A DNA stretch of 64,000 bases from Lolium rigidum (Eukaryota; Streptophyta; Magnoliopsida; Poales; Poaceae). The notes beneath the pieces are model-generated. The model did not search any database. It was not told where the DNA came from and was given only the letters and a program-made list of their open reading frames with translations. Positions 43,962-54,052 of this stretch are shown here, in pieces. The DNA lies in NCBI RefSeq assembly GCF_022539505.1, contig NC_061513.1, positions 180,264,017 to 180,328,016 on the forward strand, written 5' to 3'. A program made the translations under genes and the position numbers. Each line of letters begins with the position of its first letter. Within the stretch, counting starts at the first letter, position 1.

Positions 43962-44417
43962 TAATCTAAGGTAACACCAAGCAGGAAAATAGGATACGTA
44001 TCAAGAAACTATTGAAGAGAAGAAATTAGCTCTTCTACAGTGTCTAAATGGTTTAGGAAATGCTAAACTGTTCAGCAATTATCATAATTTCTCGAGGAAA
44101 CAGTACGGAAAAGACCAAAAAAAGTCAACTCTGTTTAGGTAAGGCTCCGGCGACGTGGGAGATTTTGCCCTACCGCTTCCGCCGCCACCTTACGAGAGTC
44201 CAGCGGATCGCGGAGGGCGCTACGACATACCAGGCGTGTCACGCGACACGCGGAGAAGGAAGGAGTGTGGGGAGTCCATCCCCAACACGAAGTAGGAGAG
44301 GCGGCGGAGGGGCCTTTTAATCCCCAAACCAAAGGAGACTTGGATCGCAAAATTTCCACGACACCAAATCGATCGGAGGCTGTCTTTCGTGTTCTCGACC
44401 ACGCAAAGCCGGCGGCG
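43962..44417 (+). promoter_or_regulatory. Promoter/leader of a host gene interrupted by Copia
   Basis: An AT-rich part passes into a GC-rich leader-like part (44140-44417) directly before an ATG at 44418. I saw no clear TATA box. It is inferred to be the 5' region of the gene whose coding start is cut at 44443. Confidence 0.35.
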
Positions 44418-44442
44418 ATGGCACCGAAGGGGCGGAAGAAGG
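44418..44442 (+). pseudogene. First codons of a host gene cut by the Copia LTR
   Basis: The ATG opens a basic peptide, MAPKGRKK, and the ninth codon is interrupted by the LTR start TGTTGGAG at 44443. The context (GGCGGCGATGGC) is a typical grass start codon. The rest of the gene would lie beyond the Copia and the element after it, outside the window. The product cannot be named from eight residues. Confidence 0.5.
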
Positions 44443-46188
44443 TGTTGGAGATATGCCCAAGAGGCAATAATAAAGTGGTTATTATATATTTTTATTTATG
44501 TTTATGATAAATATTTGCATACCATGCTATAATTGTATTAACCGAAACATTGATACATGTGTGTTATGTAAACAACAAGGAGTCCCTAGTAAGCCGCTTG
44601 TATAACTAGCTTGTTGATTAATAGATGATCATAGTTTCGTGATCTTGAACATTGGATGTTATTAATAACAAGGTTATGCCATTGATGAATGATGTAATGG
44701 ACATACACCCAAATAAGCGTAGCATATGATCACGTCATTAAGTTATATTTGCTATAAAGCTTCCGATACATAGTTACATAATCCTTAGACCATGAGATCA
44801 TGTAAATCACTTATACCGGAAGGGTACTTTGATTACATCAAACGCCACTGCGTAAATATGTGGTTAAAAAGGTGGGATTAAGTATTCGGAAAGTATGAGT
44901 TGAGGCATATGGATCAAGAGTGGGATATTATCCATCCCGATGACGGATAGATATACTCTGGGCCTTCTCGGTGGAATGTCGTCTGATTAGCTTGCAAGCA
45001 TATGAATGGTTCATAAGAGATGACATACCACAGTACGAGTAAAGAGTACTTGTCGGAGACGAGGTTGAACGAGGTACAGAGATACCGATGATCAAACCCC
45101 GGACAAGTAAAATATCGCGTGACAAAGGGAATCGGTATCGTATGTCAATGGTTCAATCGATCACTAAGTCATCGTTGAATATGTGGGAGCCATTATGGAT
45201 CTCCAGATCCCGCTATTGGTTATTGGTCGGAGAGAAGTCTCAACCATGTCTGCATAGTTCACGAACCATAGGGTGACACACTTAAGGTTTGATGTCGTTT
45301 AAGTAGATATGGAATATGCAATGGAGTTCGAAGTTTTGTTCGGAGTCTCTGATGGGATCCAGGACATCACGAGGAGGTCCGGAATGGTCCGGAGAATAAG
45401 ATTCATATATAGGAAGTCATTTTCTAAGTTTGAAAATGATCCGGTGCATTTATGGAAGGTTCTAGAAAAGTCCGGAAGAAATCACCATGGAAGGTGGAGT
45501 CCTGGAGGGACTCCACCTAGCTTGGCCGGCCAGCCTAAGGGAGGAGGAGTCCCAGGTGGACTCCAAAATAGGGGGCCGGCCACCCTACCAAGGAAAGGGA
45601 GGAGTCCCACCCCAAGTAGAATTCGTCCATATGGCAGTTTTGAGTTGGGGTCTTATTCGAAGACTTTGAGGCAAACTCTTGGGGGGTCCACCTATATAAT
45701 GAGGGACAAGGGGAGGGGGCCGGCCACACCAAGCCACCTTGGCCGCACCCCTTAGAGGCCGGCGCCCCCCTCTCCCCAAACCCTAGCCGCCCTCCTCCTC
45801 CACCTCTCCCGCATACGCTTTGGCGAAGCCCTGCCGGAGATCTCCACCACCACCGCCACCACGCCGTCGTGCTGCCGGGATTCCGAGGAGGATCTACTAC
45901 TTCCGCTGCCCACTGGAATGGGGAGAAGGACATCTTCATCAACACCGAACGTGTGACCGAGTACGAAGGTGCTGCCCGACTGTGGCACCGTCAAGATCTT
46001 CTACGCGCTTTTGAAAGCGGCAAGTGATCATCTTGTGCAACAACGAGATCTAATCTCGTAGGCTTTGGAAATTTTCAAGGGTTAATCTCGTGATCTCCTC
46101 ATTGCTACCATCTTCTAGATTGCATCTTCGCTTGGTTTTCGTTCTTGCGGTAGGAAATTTTTTGCTTTCTATGCTACGAATCCCATCA
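44443..46188 (+). repeat. Copia 5' LTR
   Basis: It starts TGTTGGAGATATG and ends AATCCCATCA. The first 1.4 kb match the 3' LTR copy at 61145-62562 with scattered differences. It carries a TATA box and a short inverted repeat GGTGGAGTCC/GGACTCCACC near 45492. Confidence 0.9.
45693..45699 (+). promoter_or_regulatory. TATA box of the Copia LTR
   Basis: TATATAA in CCACCTATATAATGAGGGA, followed by a C-rich leader. The same box occurs in the 3' LTR around 62398-62406. It directs element transcription and could also drive readthrough. Confidence 0.65.
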
Positions 46189-46189
46189 G

Positions 46190-46202
46190 TGGTATCAGAG
46201 CC
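46190..46202 (+). other. Copia primer-binding site (tRNA-iMet)
   Basis: TGGTATCAGAGCC stands one base after the LTR end, complementary to the 3' end of initiator methionine tRNA, as usual in Copia elements. Confidence 0.9.
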
Positions 46203-47387
46203 AGGTCTATGCATAGATTGGTTGCACGAGTAGAACACAATTGTTTTGTGGGCGTTGATGCTTTGTTGTCTTTAGTTCGTGTACTTTGCATCTTGCGGCA
46301 TGGTGGGATGAAACGGCTCGGGCTAACTTTACATGACCGCGTTCATGAGATTTGCTCCACGCTCGACATGCAACTTGTATTGCATAAGTGGCTTTGCGGG
46401 TGTCTGTCTCTCCCACCATAGTGAAGATTCAATTTACTCTTTCTATTGACAACACTAGTATCACCGTTGTGGTTCATGTTCGTACGTAGATTGGATCTTA
46501 CTCGAAAACCCTAAACCACGTAAAATATGCAAACCAAATTAGAACCGTCTAACTTGTTTTTGCAGGGTTTGGTGATGTGATATGGCCATGATGTGATGAT
46601 GAATATGTATGAGATGATCATTATTGTATTGTGGCAACCGACATGAGCCTTATGGTTGTCTTTAAATTTCATGTTGAGTATTATTTCAAAGTAGTTGTAA
46701 TAGTTGCTACATGGGAGAACAATCATGAAGACGGCGCCATTGACCTTGACGCTACGCCGACGATGATGGAGATCATGACCGTTGATGATGGAGATCATGT
46801 CCGTGCTTTGGAGATGAAGATCAAAGGCGCAAAGACAAAGGGGCCATATCATATCACATATGAATTGCATGTGATGTTAATCCTTTTATGCATCTTATAT
46901 TGCTTAGATCGCGACGGTAGCATTATAAGATGATCCCTCTCACTAAATATCAAGATAATAAAGTGTTCATCATTAGTATGCACCGTTGCTAAGACTTGTC
47001 ATTTCGAAGCATCACGTGATGATCGGGTGTGATAGATTCTACATGTGCATACAACGGGTGCAAGCCAGCTTTGCACACGCGGATACTAAGGTTGCCTTGA
47101 CGAGCCTAGCATGTACAGACATGGTCTCGGAACACGGGATACCGAAAGGTAGAGCATGAGTCATATGATTGATATGATGAACACTTTGAGTGTTCGCCTT
47201 TGAAGTTACATCTTGTCTCGTGATGATCAGACTTGGTGTAGTGGATTTGGTTCGTGTGATCACTAAGACAATGCGAGGGATATTGTTTTGAGTGGGAGTT
47301 CACCTAGTTTAATTTTGTAGAATTAAAATTTGAACTCAATTTGTCATAAACTTAGTCTAAACTCTTTGCAAATATATGTTGTAGATC
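46203..47387 (+). other. Copia untranslated leader
   Basis: About 1.2 kb without a long plus-strand frame lies between the primer-binding site and gag. This is the usual leader of Angela-like elements. Confidence 0.6.
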
Positions 47388-48485
47388 ATGGCGTCCCCAT
47401 CAATCAATTTTAACCAGTTCCTAGAGAAAGAAAAGCTTAAAAGCAATGGTAGCAACTTCACCGACTGGTTCTGTCATGTGAGGATCTTCCTCAATGGCGG
47501 AAATCTTCAATATGTGCTTGATGCACCGCTAGGTCCCCCACCACCACTTGCAGTATCCGAGGAAGAAAAGAATGTTTACGAGACTCGGGTGATTCGGTAC
47601 TCTCAAGTTCAGTGTGCCATCCTATGCAGCCTAGAGGCGGAGCTCCAAAAGCGTTTTGAGCACCACGACCCTTATGAGCTGGTCAATGAGTTGAGAACGA
47701 TATTTCAAACTCATGCGGCCGTGGAAAGCTATGAGGCTTCGAAACACTTCTTTGGCTGTATGATGGAAGAGGGCAGCTCCATTAGTGAGCACGTGCTCGC
47801 TATGTCCGGGCATGCGAAGAAGCTCAGTGACTTGGGGATAGTGATTCCTAACCAGCTGGGTATTCATCGTGTCCTCCAATCACTGCCACCAAGTTACAAG
47901 AACTTCGTGATGAACTACAACATGCAAAACATGAACAAGGAGTTACCTGAACTCTTGTCCATGCTAAAGTCTGCTGAGATTGAGATACAGAAAGAGCACC
48001 AAGTGTTGATGGTCAACAAGACCACCAGTTTCAAGAAACAAGGCAAACCTAAGAAGGGTAACTCCAAGAAGGGCGGCAAGAAAGCTGTCGCGCCTCCTGA
48101 GAAGCCTAAGGCTGGCCCTAAACCTGATACTGAGTGCTATTACTGCAATGGGAAGGGGCACTGGAAGCGTAATTGCCCCAAGTACTTGGCTGATCTGAAG
48201 AGCGGCCTTGTCAAGAAGAAGAAAGGTATATTTGATATACATGTTATAGATGTCTATCTTACTGGTTCTCGTACTAGTGCCTGGGTATTTGATACTGGTT
48301 CGGTCGCTCACATTTGTAACTCGAAACAGGAACTATGGAATAAACGAAGCCTGGCGAGGGACGAGGTGACGATGCGCGTTGGAAATGGATCCAAGGTCGA
48401 TGTGATCGCTGTCGGCACGCTCCCTCTACATCTACCTTCGGGGTTAGTTTTAAACCTCAATAATTGTTATTGGTGCCTGCGTTGA
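47388..48485 (+). pseudogene. Copia gag and protease
   Basis: This 365-codon frame has the Copia gag core (KLKSNGSNFTDWFCHVRIFL), the zinc knuckle CYYCNGKGHWKRNC and a protease with AWVFDTGSVAHICN as active site. It ends at a frameshift just after LNLNNCY, where related elements continue into integrase. The first part is complete, so gag alone might be made. Confidence 0.88.
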
Positions 48486-48487
48486 GC

Positions 48488-48954
48488 ATGAACATTATAT
48501 CTGGATCTTGTTTAATGCAAGATGGTTATTCATTTAAGTCTGAGAATAATGGTTGTTCTATTTTGTGAATAATATCTTTTATGGTCATGCGCCTGAGATG
48601 AATGGTTTATTCTTGTTAAATCTCGATAGTAGTGATACACACGTTCATAACATTGATGCTAAGCGAATTAAATTGAATGATAATTCTACTTATATGTGGC
48701 ACTGTCGTCTTGGTCATATTGGAGTGAAGCGCATGAAGAAACTCCATTCCGATGGACTTCTTGAGTCACTTGACTTTGAGTCACTTGATAGATGCGAAGC
48801 ATGTCTACTGGGAAAAATGACTAATACTCCATTCTCTGGTATAATGGAGCGAGCTACAGACTTATTGGAAATCATACATACCGATGTGTGCGGATCAATG
48901 AGTGTAGCCTCGCGCGGTGGTTATCGTTATGTTCTAACCTCACAGATGATCTGA
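48488..48954 (+). pseudogene. Copia integrase N-terminal part
   Basis: The GAG-pre-integrase/HHCC region (WHCRLGHIGVKRMKKLH, CEACLLGK) and the first catalytic D in EIIHTDVCG are readable. A shift near 48930-48950 ends the frame. Upstream another shift separates it from the protease. Confidence 0.82.
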
Positions 48955-50396
48955 GTAGATATGGGTATATCTATTTCATGAAACATAAGTCCGAAACTTT
49001 CGAGAAGTTTAAGGAATTCCAAAGTGAAGTAGAAAATCAACGTAACAACAAGATTAAGTTTCTGCGTTCTGATCGTGGAGGCGAATATCTGAGTTATGAG
49101 TTTGGCATGCATTTAAAGAAATGCAGAATACTTTCACAGTTGACACCGCCGGGAACACCACAGCGCAATGGTGTGTCCGAACGTCGTAATCCAACTCTCT
49201 TAGATATGGTTCGTTCTATGATGTCTCTTACTGATTTGCCGTTATCGTTTTGGGGTTATGCATTAGAGACAACTGCATTCACTTTAAATAGGGAACCATC
49301 TAAATCCGTTGAAACGACACCGTATGAATTATGGTTTAAGAAGAAACCTAAGCTGCCGTTCCTTAAAGTTTGGGGTTGCGAAGCTTATGTAAAAAAGTTA
49401 CAACCTGACAAGCTAGAACCCAAAGCGGAGAAATGCGTCTTCATAGGATACCCTAAAGAAACTATTGGGTATACTTTCTATCACAGATCCGAAGGCAAAA
49501 TCTTTGTTGCTAAGAATGGAACCTTTCTTGAGAAGGAGTTTCTCACTAAAGAAGTGACTGGAAGGAAAGTAGAACTCGACGAGGTTGTTGAACCTTCTCT
49601 CGTAGATCAGAGTAGCGCAGTGCCGGAAGATGTTCCTGTACAACCTACACCGATAACAGAGGGAGCAAATGATAATGATCATGAAACTTCGAACGAGGTA
49701 ACAACTGAACCTCGCAGATCGACAAGGGAGCGTACCACTCCTGATTGGTATGATCCTTGTCTAAATGTCATGATTGTGGACAACAATGATGAAGACCCTG
49801 CGACGTATGAAGAAGCGATGATGAGCCCAGATTCCAACAAATGGCAAGAAGCCATGAAATCCGAAATGGGATCCATGTATGATAACAAAGTGTGGACTTT
49901 GGTAGACTTACCTGATAGCCGCAAGGCTGTCGAGAATAAATGGATCTTCAAGAGAAAAATAGATGTTGATGGTAATGTTACTGTCTATAAAGCTCGACTT
50001 GTCGCAAAGGGTTTCCGACAAATTCAAGGAGTTGACTACGAGGAGACCTTCTCACCTGTAGCGAAGCTAAAGTCTGTGAGGATTTTTTTAGCAATAGCTG
50101 CATTTTTCGATTATGATATTTGGCAGACGGATGTCGAAACGGTGTTCCTTAATGGTGACATTGAGGAAGAGTTGTATATGGTACAACCCAAAGGTTTTTT
50201 CGATCCTAAAAATGCTGACAAGGTATGCAAACTTCAGCGTTCCATTTATGGACTGAAGCAAGCATCCAGGAGTTGGAACCGACGCTTTGATAAGGTGATC
50301 AAAGACTTCGGGTTTATACGAGTGTCATGGAGAGGCTCGTATTTACAAGAAAGTGAGTGGGAGCTCTGTAGCATTCCTGATATTATATGTAGATGA
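48930..50396 (+). pseudogene. Copia integrase core and reverse transcriptase N-terminal part
   Basis: A long frame has the second D (KFLRSDRGGEYLS), the E in GVSERRNPTLLDMV, and the integrase C-terminal region (KVWGCEAYVKKLQPDKLEPK). RT follows with the FKRKIDVDGNVTVYKARLVA and QTDVETVFLNGDIEEELYM motifs and QRSIYGLKQASRSW. In the palm motif QTDVKTAFLNG the usual K/A are E/V. The frame is lost at about 50335, before the catalytic YVDD. Confidence 0.85.
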
Positions 50397-50766
50397 CATA
50401 TTATTGATTGGAAATGATATAGAACTATTAAGCAGTGTAAAAGTTTATTTGAATAAGTGTTTTTCAATGAAAGACCTTGGTGAAGCAGCGTACATTTTAG
50501 GCATCAAGATTTATAGAGATAGATCAAGACGCCTAATAGGGCTTTCACAGAGTACATACTTGGACAAGATTCTAAAGAAGTTTAGAATGGATGAAAGCAA
50601 GAAAGGGTTCTTGCCTATGTTGCCAGGTAAGGTCTTGAGTAAGACTCAAGGTCCGGCTACGGCAGAAGAAAGAGAGAGGATGAACAAGATCCCCTATGCC
50701 TCGGCGATAGGCTCTATCATGTATGCCATCCTGTGTACTAGACCGGATATCGCACATGCTTGTTAG
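50353..50766 (+). pseudogene. Copia reverse transcriptase C-terminal part
   Basis: A shifted frame contains the catalytic LYVDDILLIGND, then MKDLGEAAYILGIKIYRDRS and TRPDIAHAC, and stops where the usual VSLTSRYQSDPG would follow. It is part of the same polymerase as the preceding entry. Confidence 0.85.
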
Positions 50767-51000
50767 TTTGACCAGCGAGATATCAAAGTGATCCAGGAAT
50801 GGAACACTGGACAGCGGTCAAGAATATCCTGAAGTACTTGAAAAGGACTAAGGATATGTTTCTTTGTTATGGCGGTGACCAAGAGCTCGGTGTAACCAGT
50901 TACACCGATGCAAGTTGGAACACTGATCCTGATGTGCTGCAGTAAGCTGGTGCAGCTCCAAGCAGTGCACGGTGGCGAAGTCTTCAACAGAATCAAAATA
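50767..51000 (+). pseudogene. Copia RNase H, first part
   Basis: In yet another frame the sequence gives ARYQSDPGMEHWTAVKNILK and TSYTDASWNTDPD (an RNase H catalytic aspartate region), with a stop at the end. It is cut by the minus-strand Gypsy insertion right after the target duplication CATAG at 51001-51005, and resumes at 60781. Confidence 0.8.
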
Positions 51001-51653
51001 CATAGTGATATGGGGTGGACCGATCTTCTCAGTAAGCGACGGTGGTGATGAACACAATGGTGTATGCAGCGGAGGGAATCAATGATATGGTGGAGGTAAC
51101 TTGTATGACGCCGACGAAGTCTCTCGATTGATTCCTGTAGCCAATGCAACAGATCTCAACCCTGTAAGATATTCGCAACTCCACACACTTGCGCACGTAG
51201 CCGCCGACCACGAAGCGGTAGATTGCAATCTTCTAATCCCCAATAGAACAGTAGATCACACACAAACTTTCAGTAGCATAAAACTCCAGATCGATGCGAA
51301 TTGGAGAGTAGTATTCAATAGTTCTGCATAGCAAACAACTAAGAACTAGGGTTTATCTTAAACGTGGTCTAAAGCAGCTAGGGGACGTCCTATGGACTTA
51401 TATAGGCGTCCAGGACGACTTCTGGTCAAAAAACTACGAGAATAACCAACCCAGAATAGATCTGGTCGAGACAGACTCAGACACGACCGGTCTGGGGGCC
51501 GGTCGACCGGGACTGGGACCGGGCTGGCCGGTTCAAATCGGGCCAGGGACCGGGGTACAACCGGGCTTCGAAATTGTGGCGTAGTAACCCGCCCGGTTGC
51601 AGTCAGCGTGGCGCCCGGTTGGCGCCGGGGTGGATCCAGCCTGGGGCCCGGTT

Positions 51654-53719
51654 ACGGGTGCTTCTATTCTTGTAGACAGTGTTGGGTCTCCAAGAGCAGA
51701 GGTTTGTAGAACAGCAGCAAGTTTCCCTTAAGTGGATCACCCAAGGTTTATCGAACTCAGGGAGGAAGAGGTCAAAGATATCCCTCTCAAGCAACCACCG
51801 CAATCACGATACAAGAAGTCTCTTGTGTCCCCAACACACCTAATACACTTGTCAGATGTATAGGTGCACTAGTTCGGCGAAGAGATAGTAAAATACAAGT
51901 AGTATGAATGAATATGATCAGTAGTAACGGCGCCAGAAAAGTGCTTGTCGGCGTGCGATTGATGGTAGTAATATTGTAGGAAGTAAAGATGCAGTAAAAC
52001 AGTAAACAAGCGATGATTGCAGTATTTGGAAACAAGGCCTAGGGATCATACTTTCACTAGTGGACACTCTCAACATTGATCACATAATAAATAAGTTCTC
52101 TTCCTTTGTGCTACATATACTTAGGGATGGCAATGGGTACCCATGACCCGCGTACCCACCGGGTAAAAACCCAATAGAAGTACGGGTATGGGATAAAATA
52201 TTACCCATGGGTTTGTAAATGGGAAAATATCATACCCATCGGGTATGGCGGGTACGGGTATGGGATCGTAGAACCCATACCCACGTACCCATGTACCCAT
52301 CTAAATTTCACAATTAGGTCGTTGTAATATTCTAAAGTACTTAATTTTCCTCCTAATCACGTTTTCACATGGCTAGGTTGAACCTCACGCTTTCCGGTCT
52401 CACAATTGCTGGTAGGTTAGTGAGGATTACTACCCTATTTAGGAACGCTTCACCCCATGTCATGTTTTTTATCAATTTGATGTGTTATAAGCGCGGGTAT
52501 TTTTACCCGCGGGTACCCATTTACCCTGTCGGGTCACGGGTATGGGAAAAACTTGTACCCATTAACGGGTATGGGTACGGGTGATGGGTAAGATTGAAGG
52601 TGATGGGTACGGGTATGGGATGGCTCTACCCGTACCCATACCCTGCGGGTGCCATCCCTACATATACTCTTGTTTGATAATGAACACCATTCGTTGTGTA
52701 GGGCTACAAGAGCACCTCAATGCCGGAGTTAACAAGCTCCACAACATTCGACATTCATATTTAAGTAACCTTTAGAGCATAATAGATCTTTACAATTTAA
52801 ACCGAGTACTAACATAGCATGCACACTGTCACCATCACACTACGAAGGGGGAATAAATCACATCCATACTATCATAGTAATAATTAACTCCATAACCTAC
52901 AAGAGATTATGATCATAACCTACACCAAGTACTACACGATGCACACACTGTCACCATTACACCGTGAAGGAGGAATAGACTACTTTAATAACATCACAAG
53001 AGTAGCACATAGACTAATAGTGATACAAAACTCATATGAATCTCAATCATGTAAGGCAGCTCATGAGATCATTGTATTGAAGTACATATGAGAGAGATTA
53101 ACCACATAGCTACCGGTACAGCCCTTAGCCTCGATGGAGAACTACTCCCTCCTCATGGGAGACAACAGCGTTGATGAAGATGGCGGTGGTGTCGATGGAG
53201 GAGCCTTCGGGGGCACTTCCCCGTCCCGGCGACGTGCCGGAACAGAGACTCCTGTCCCCCAGATCTTGGCTTCGCGATGGCGGCGGCTCTGGAAGGTTTC
53301 TCGTACCGTGGCTTTTCCGTATCGAAGATTTAGGTCAGGGACCTATATATAGGCGAAGAGGCGGAGTCGGAAGGCTGACGAGGCGGTGACACAATAGGGG
53401 GGCGCGGCCCAGGCCCTGGCCGCGCCGCCCTAGCGTCTGGTGGCCCTGTGGCCCTCCTCTGCTGGCTCTCGGGTGTTCTGGAAGCTTCGTGGAAAAATAG
53501 GATGCTGGGCATTGATTTCGTCCGATTCCGAGAATATTTCCTTACTAGGATTTACGAAACCAAAACAGCAGAAAACAGCAAATGGCCCTTCGGCATCTCG
53601 TCAATAGGTTAGTTCCGGAAAACGCATAAATATGACATATAATGTGTATAGAACATGTGAGTATCATCAATAAAGTAGCATGGAACATAAGAAATTATAG
53701 ATACGTTTGAGACGTATCA
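51654..53719 (-). mobile_element. Fragment of an LTR retrotransposon (LTR plus leader)
   Basis: On the minus strand it begins TGATACGTCTC at 53719, the same start as the element at 62563. It contains a TATA box (about 53344-53350), runs through a leader with GGCGCCGTTA (about 51940) and ends abruptly after GAAGCACCCGT. There is no 5-bp duplication. Comparison with the intact LTR shows that 28 bp of target were lost. It is therefore a truncated insertion or a rearranged remnant. Confidence 0.75.
52122..52660. mobile_element. hAT-type MITE
   Basis: The 539-bp unit starts TAGGGATGGCA and ends TGCCATCCCTA, flanked by the 8-bp duplication CATATACT (52114-52121 and 52661-52668). The ends carry many GGGTA/TACCC words. 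Eight-bp duplication and the inverted ends define hAT elements. It is non-coding. Confidence 0.9.
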
Positions 53720-54052
53720 CGTGGCGGCCGGTCTGACCGGGTGCTGGGCCGGCCTAGACTTCATCTTGTCCTCTCGCGCATGCCTCCCTCTCCTCCCTCG
53801 CGCGTCCATGAGTTATCTTCATGTCCAGCTCCTTGTCCAGCTCCACGTCCATCTTCACGTCCAGCTGCTCCTCTCCTCCTCGTGCGATGCTTGTCTCCTC
53901 TTCATACCTGATGATACATAAGTAATAGGACTTAGGTAGTATAAAGTTCTCATCAATCAAAGTATCGTTTCGGAACAAGTTCACCTGTTGTTTAAGTAGC
54001 TTCGCACGAGCTCGTGTCATTGGTCCAATCCTGACTTCATTGGACTTGAGCT

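Noticed and set aside
51654..53719. Reading this fragment as a clean solo LTR
   Set aside because: No 5-bp duplication; the left end is not an LTR terminus but leader-type sequence, and 28 bp of target are missing.
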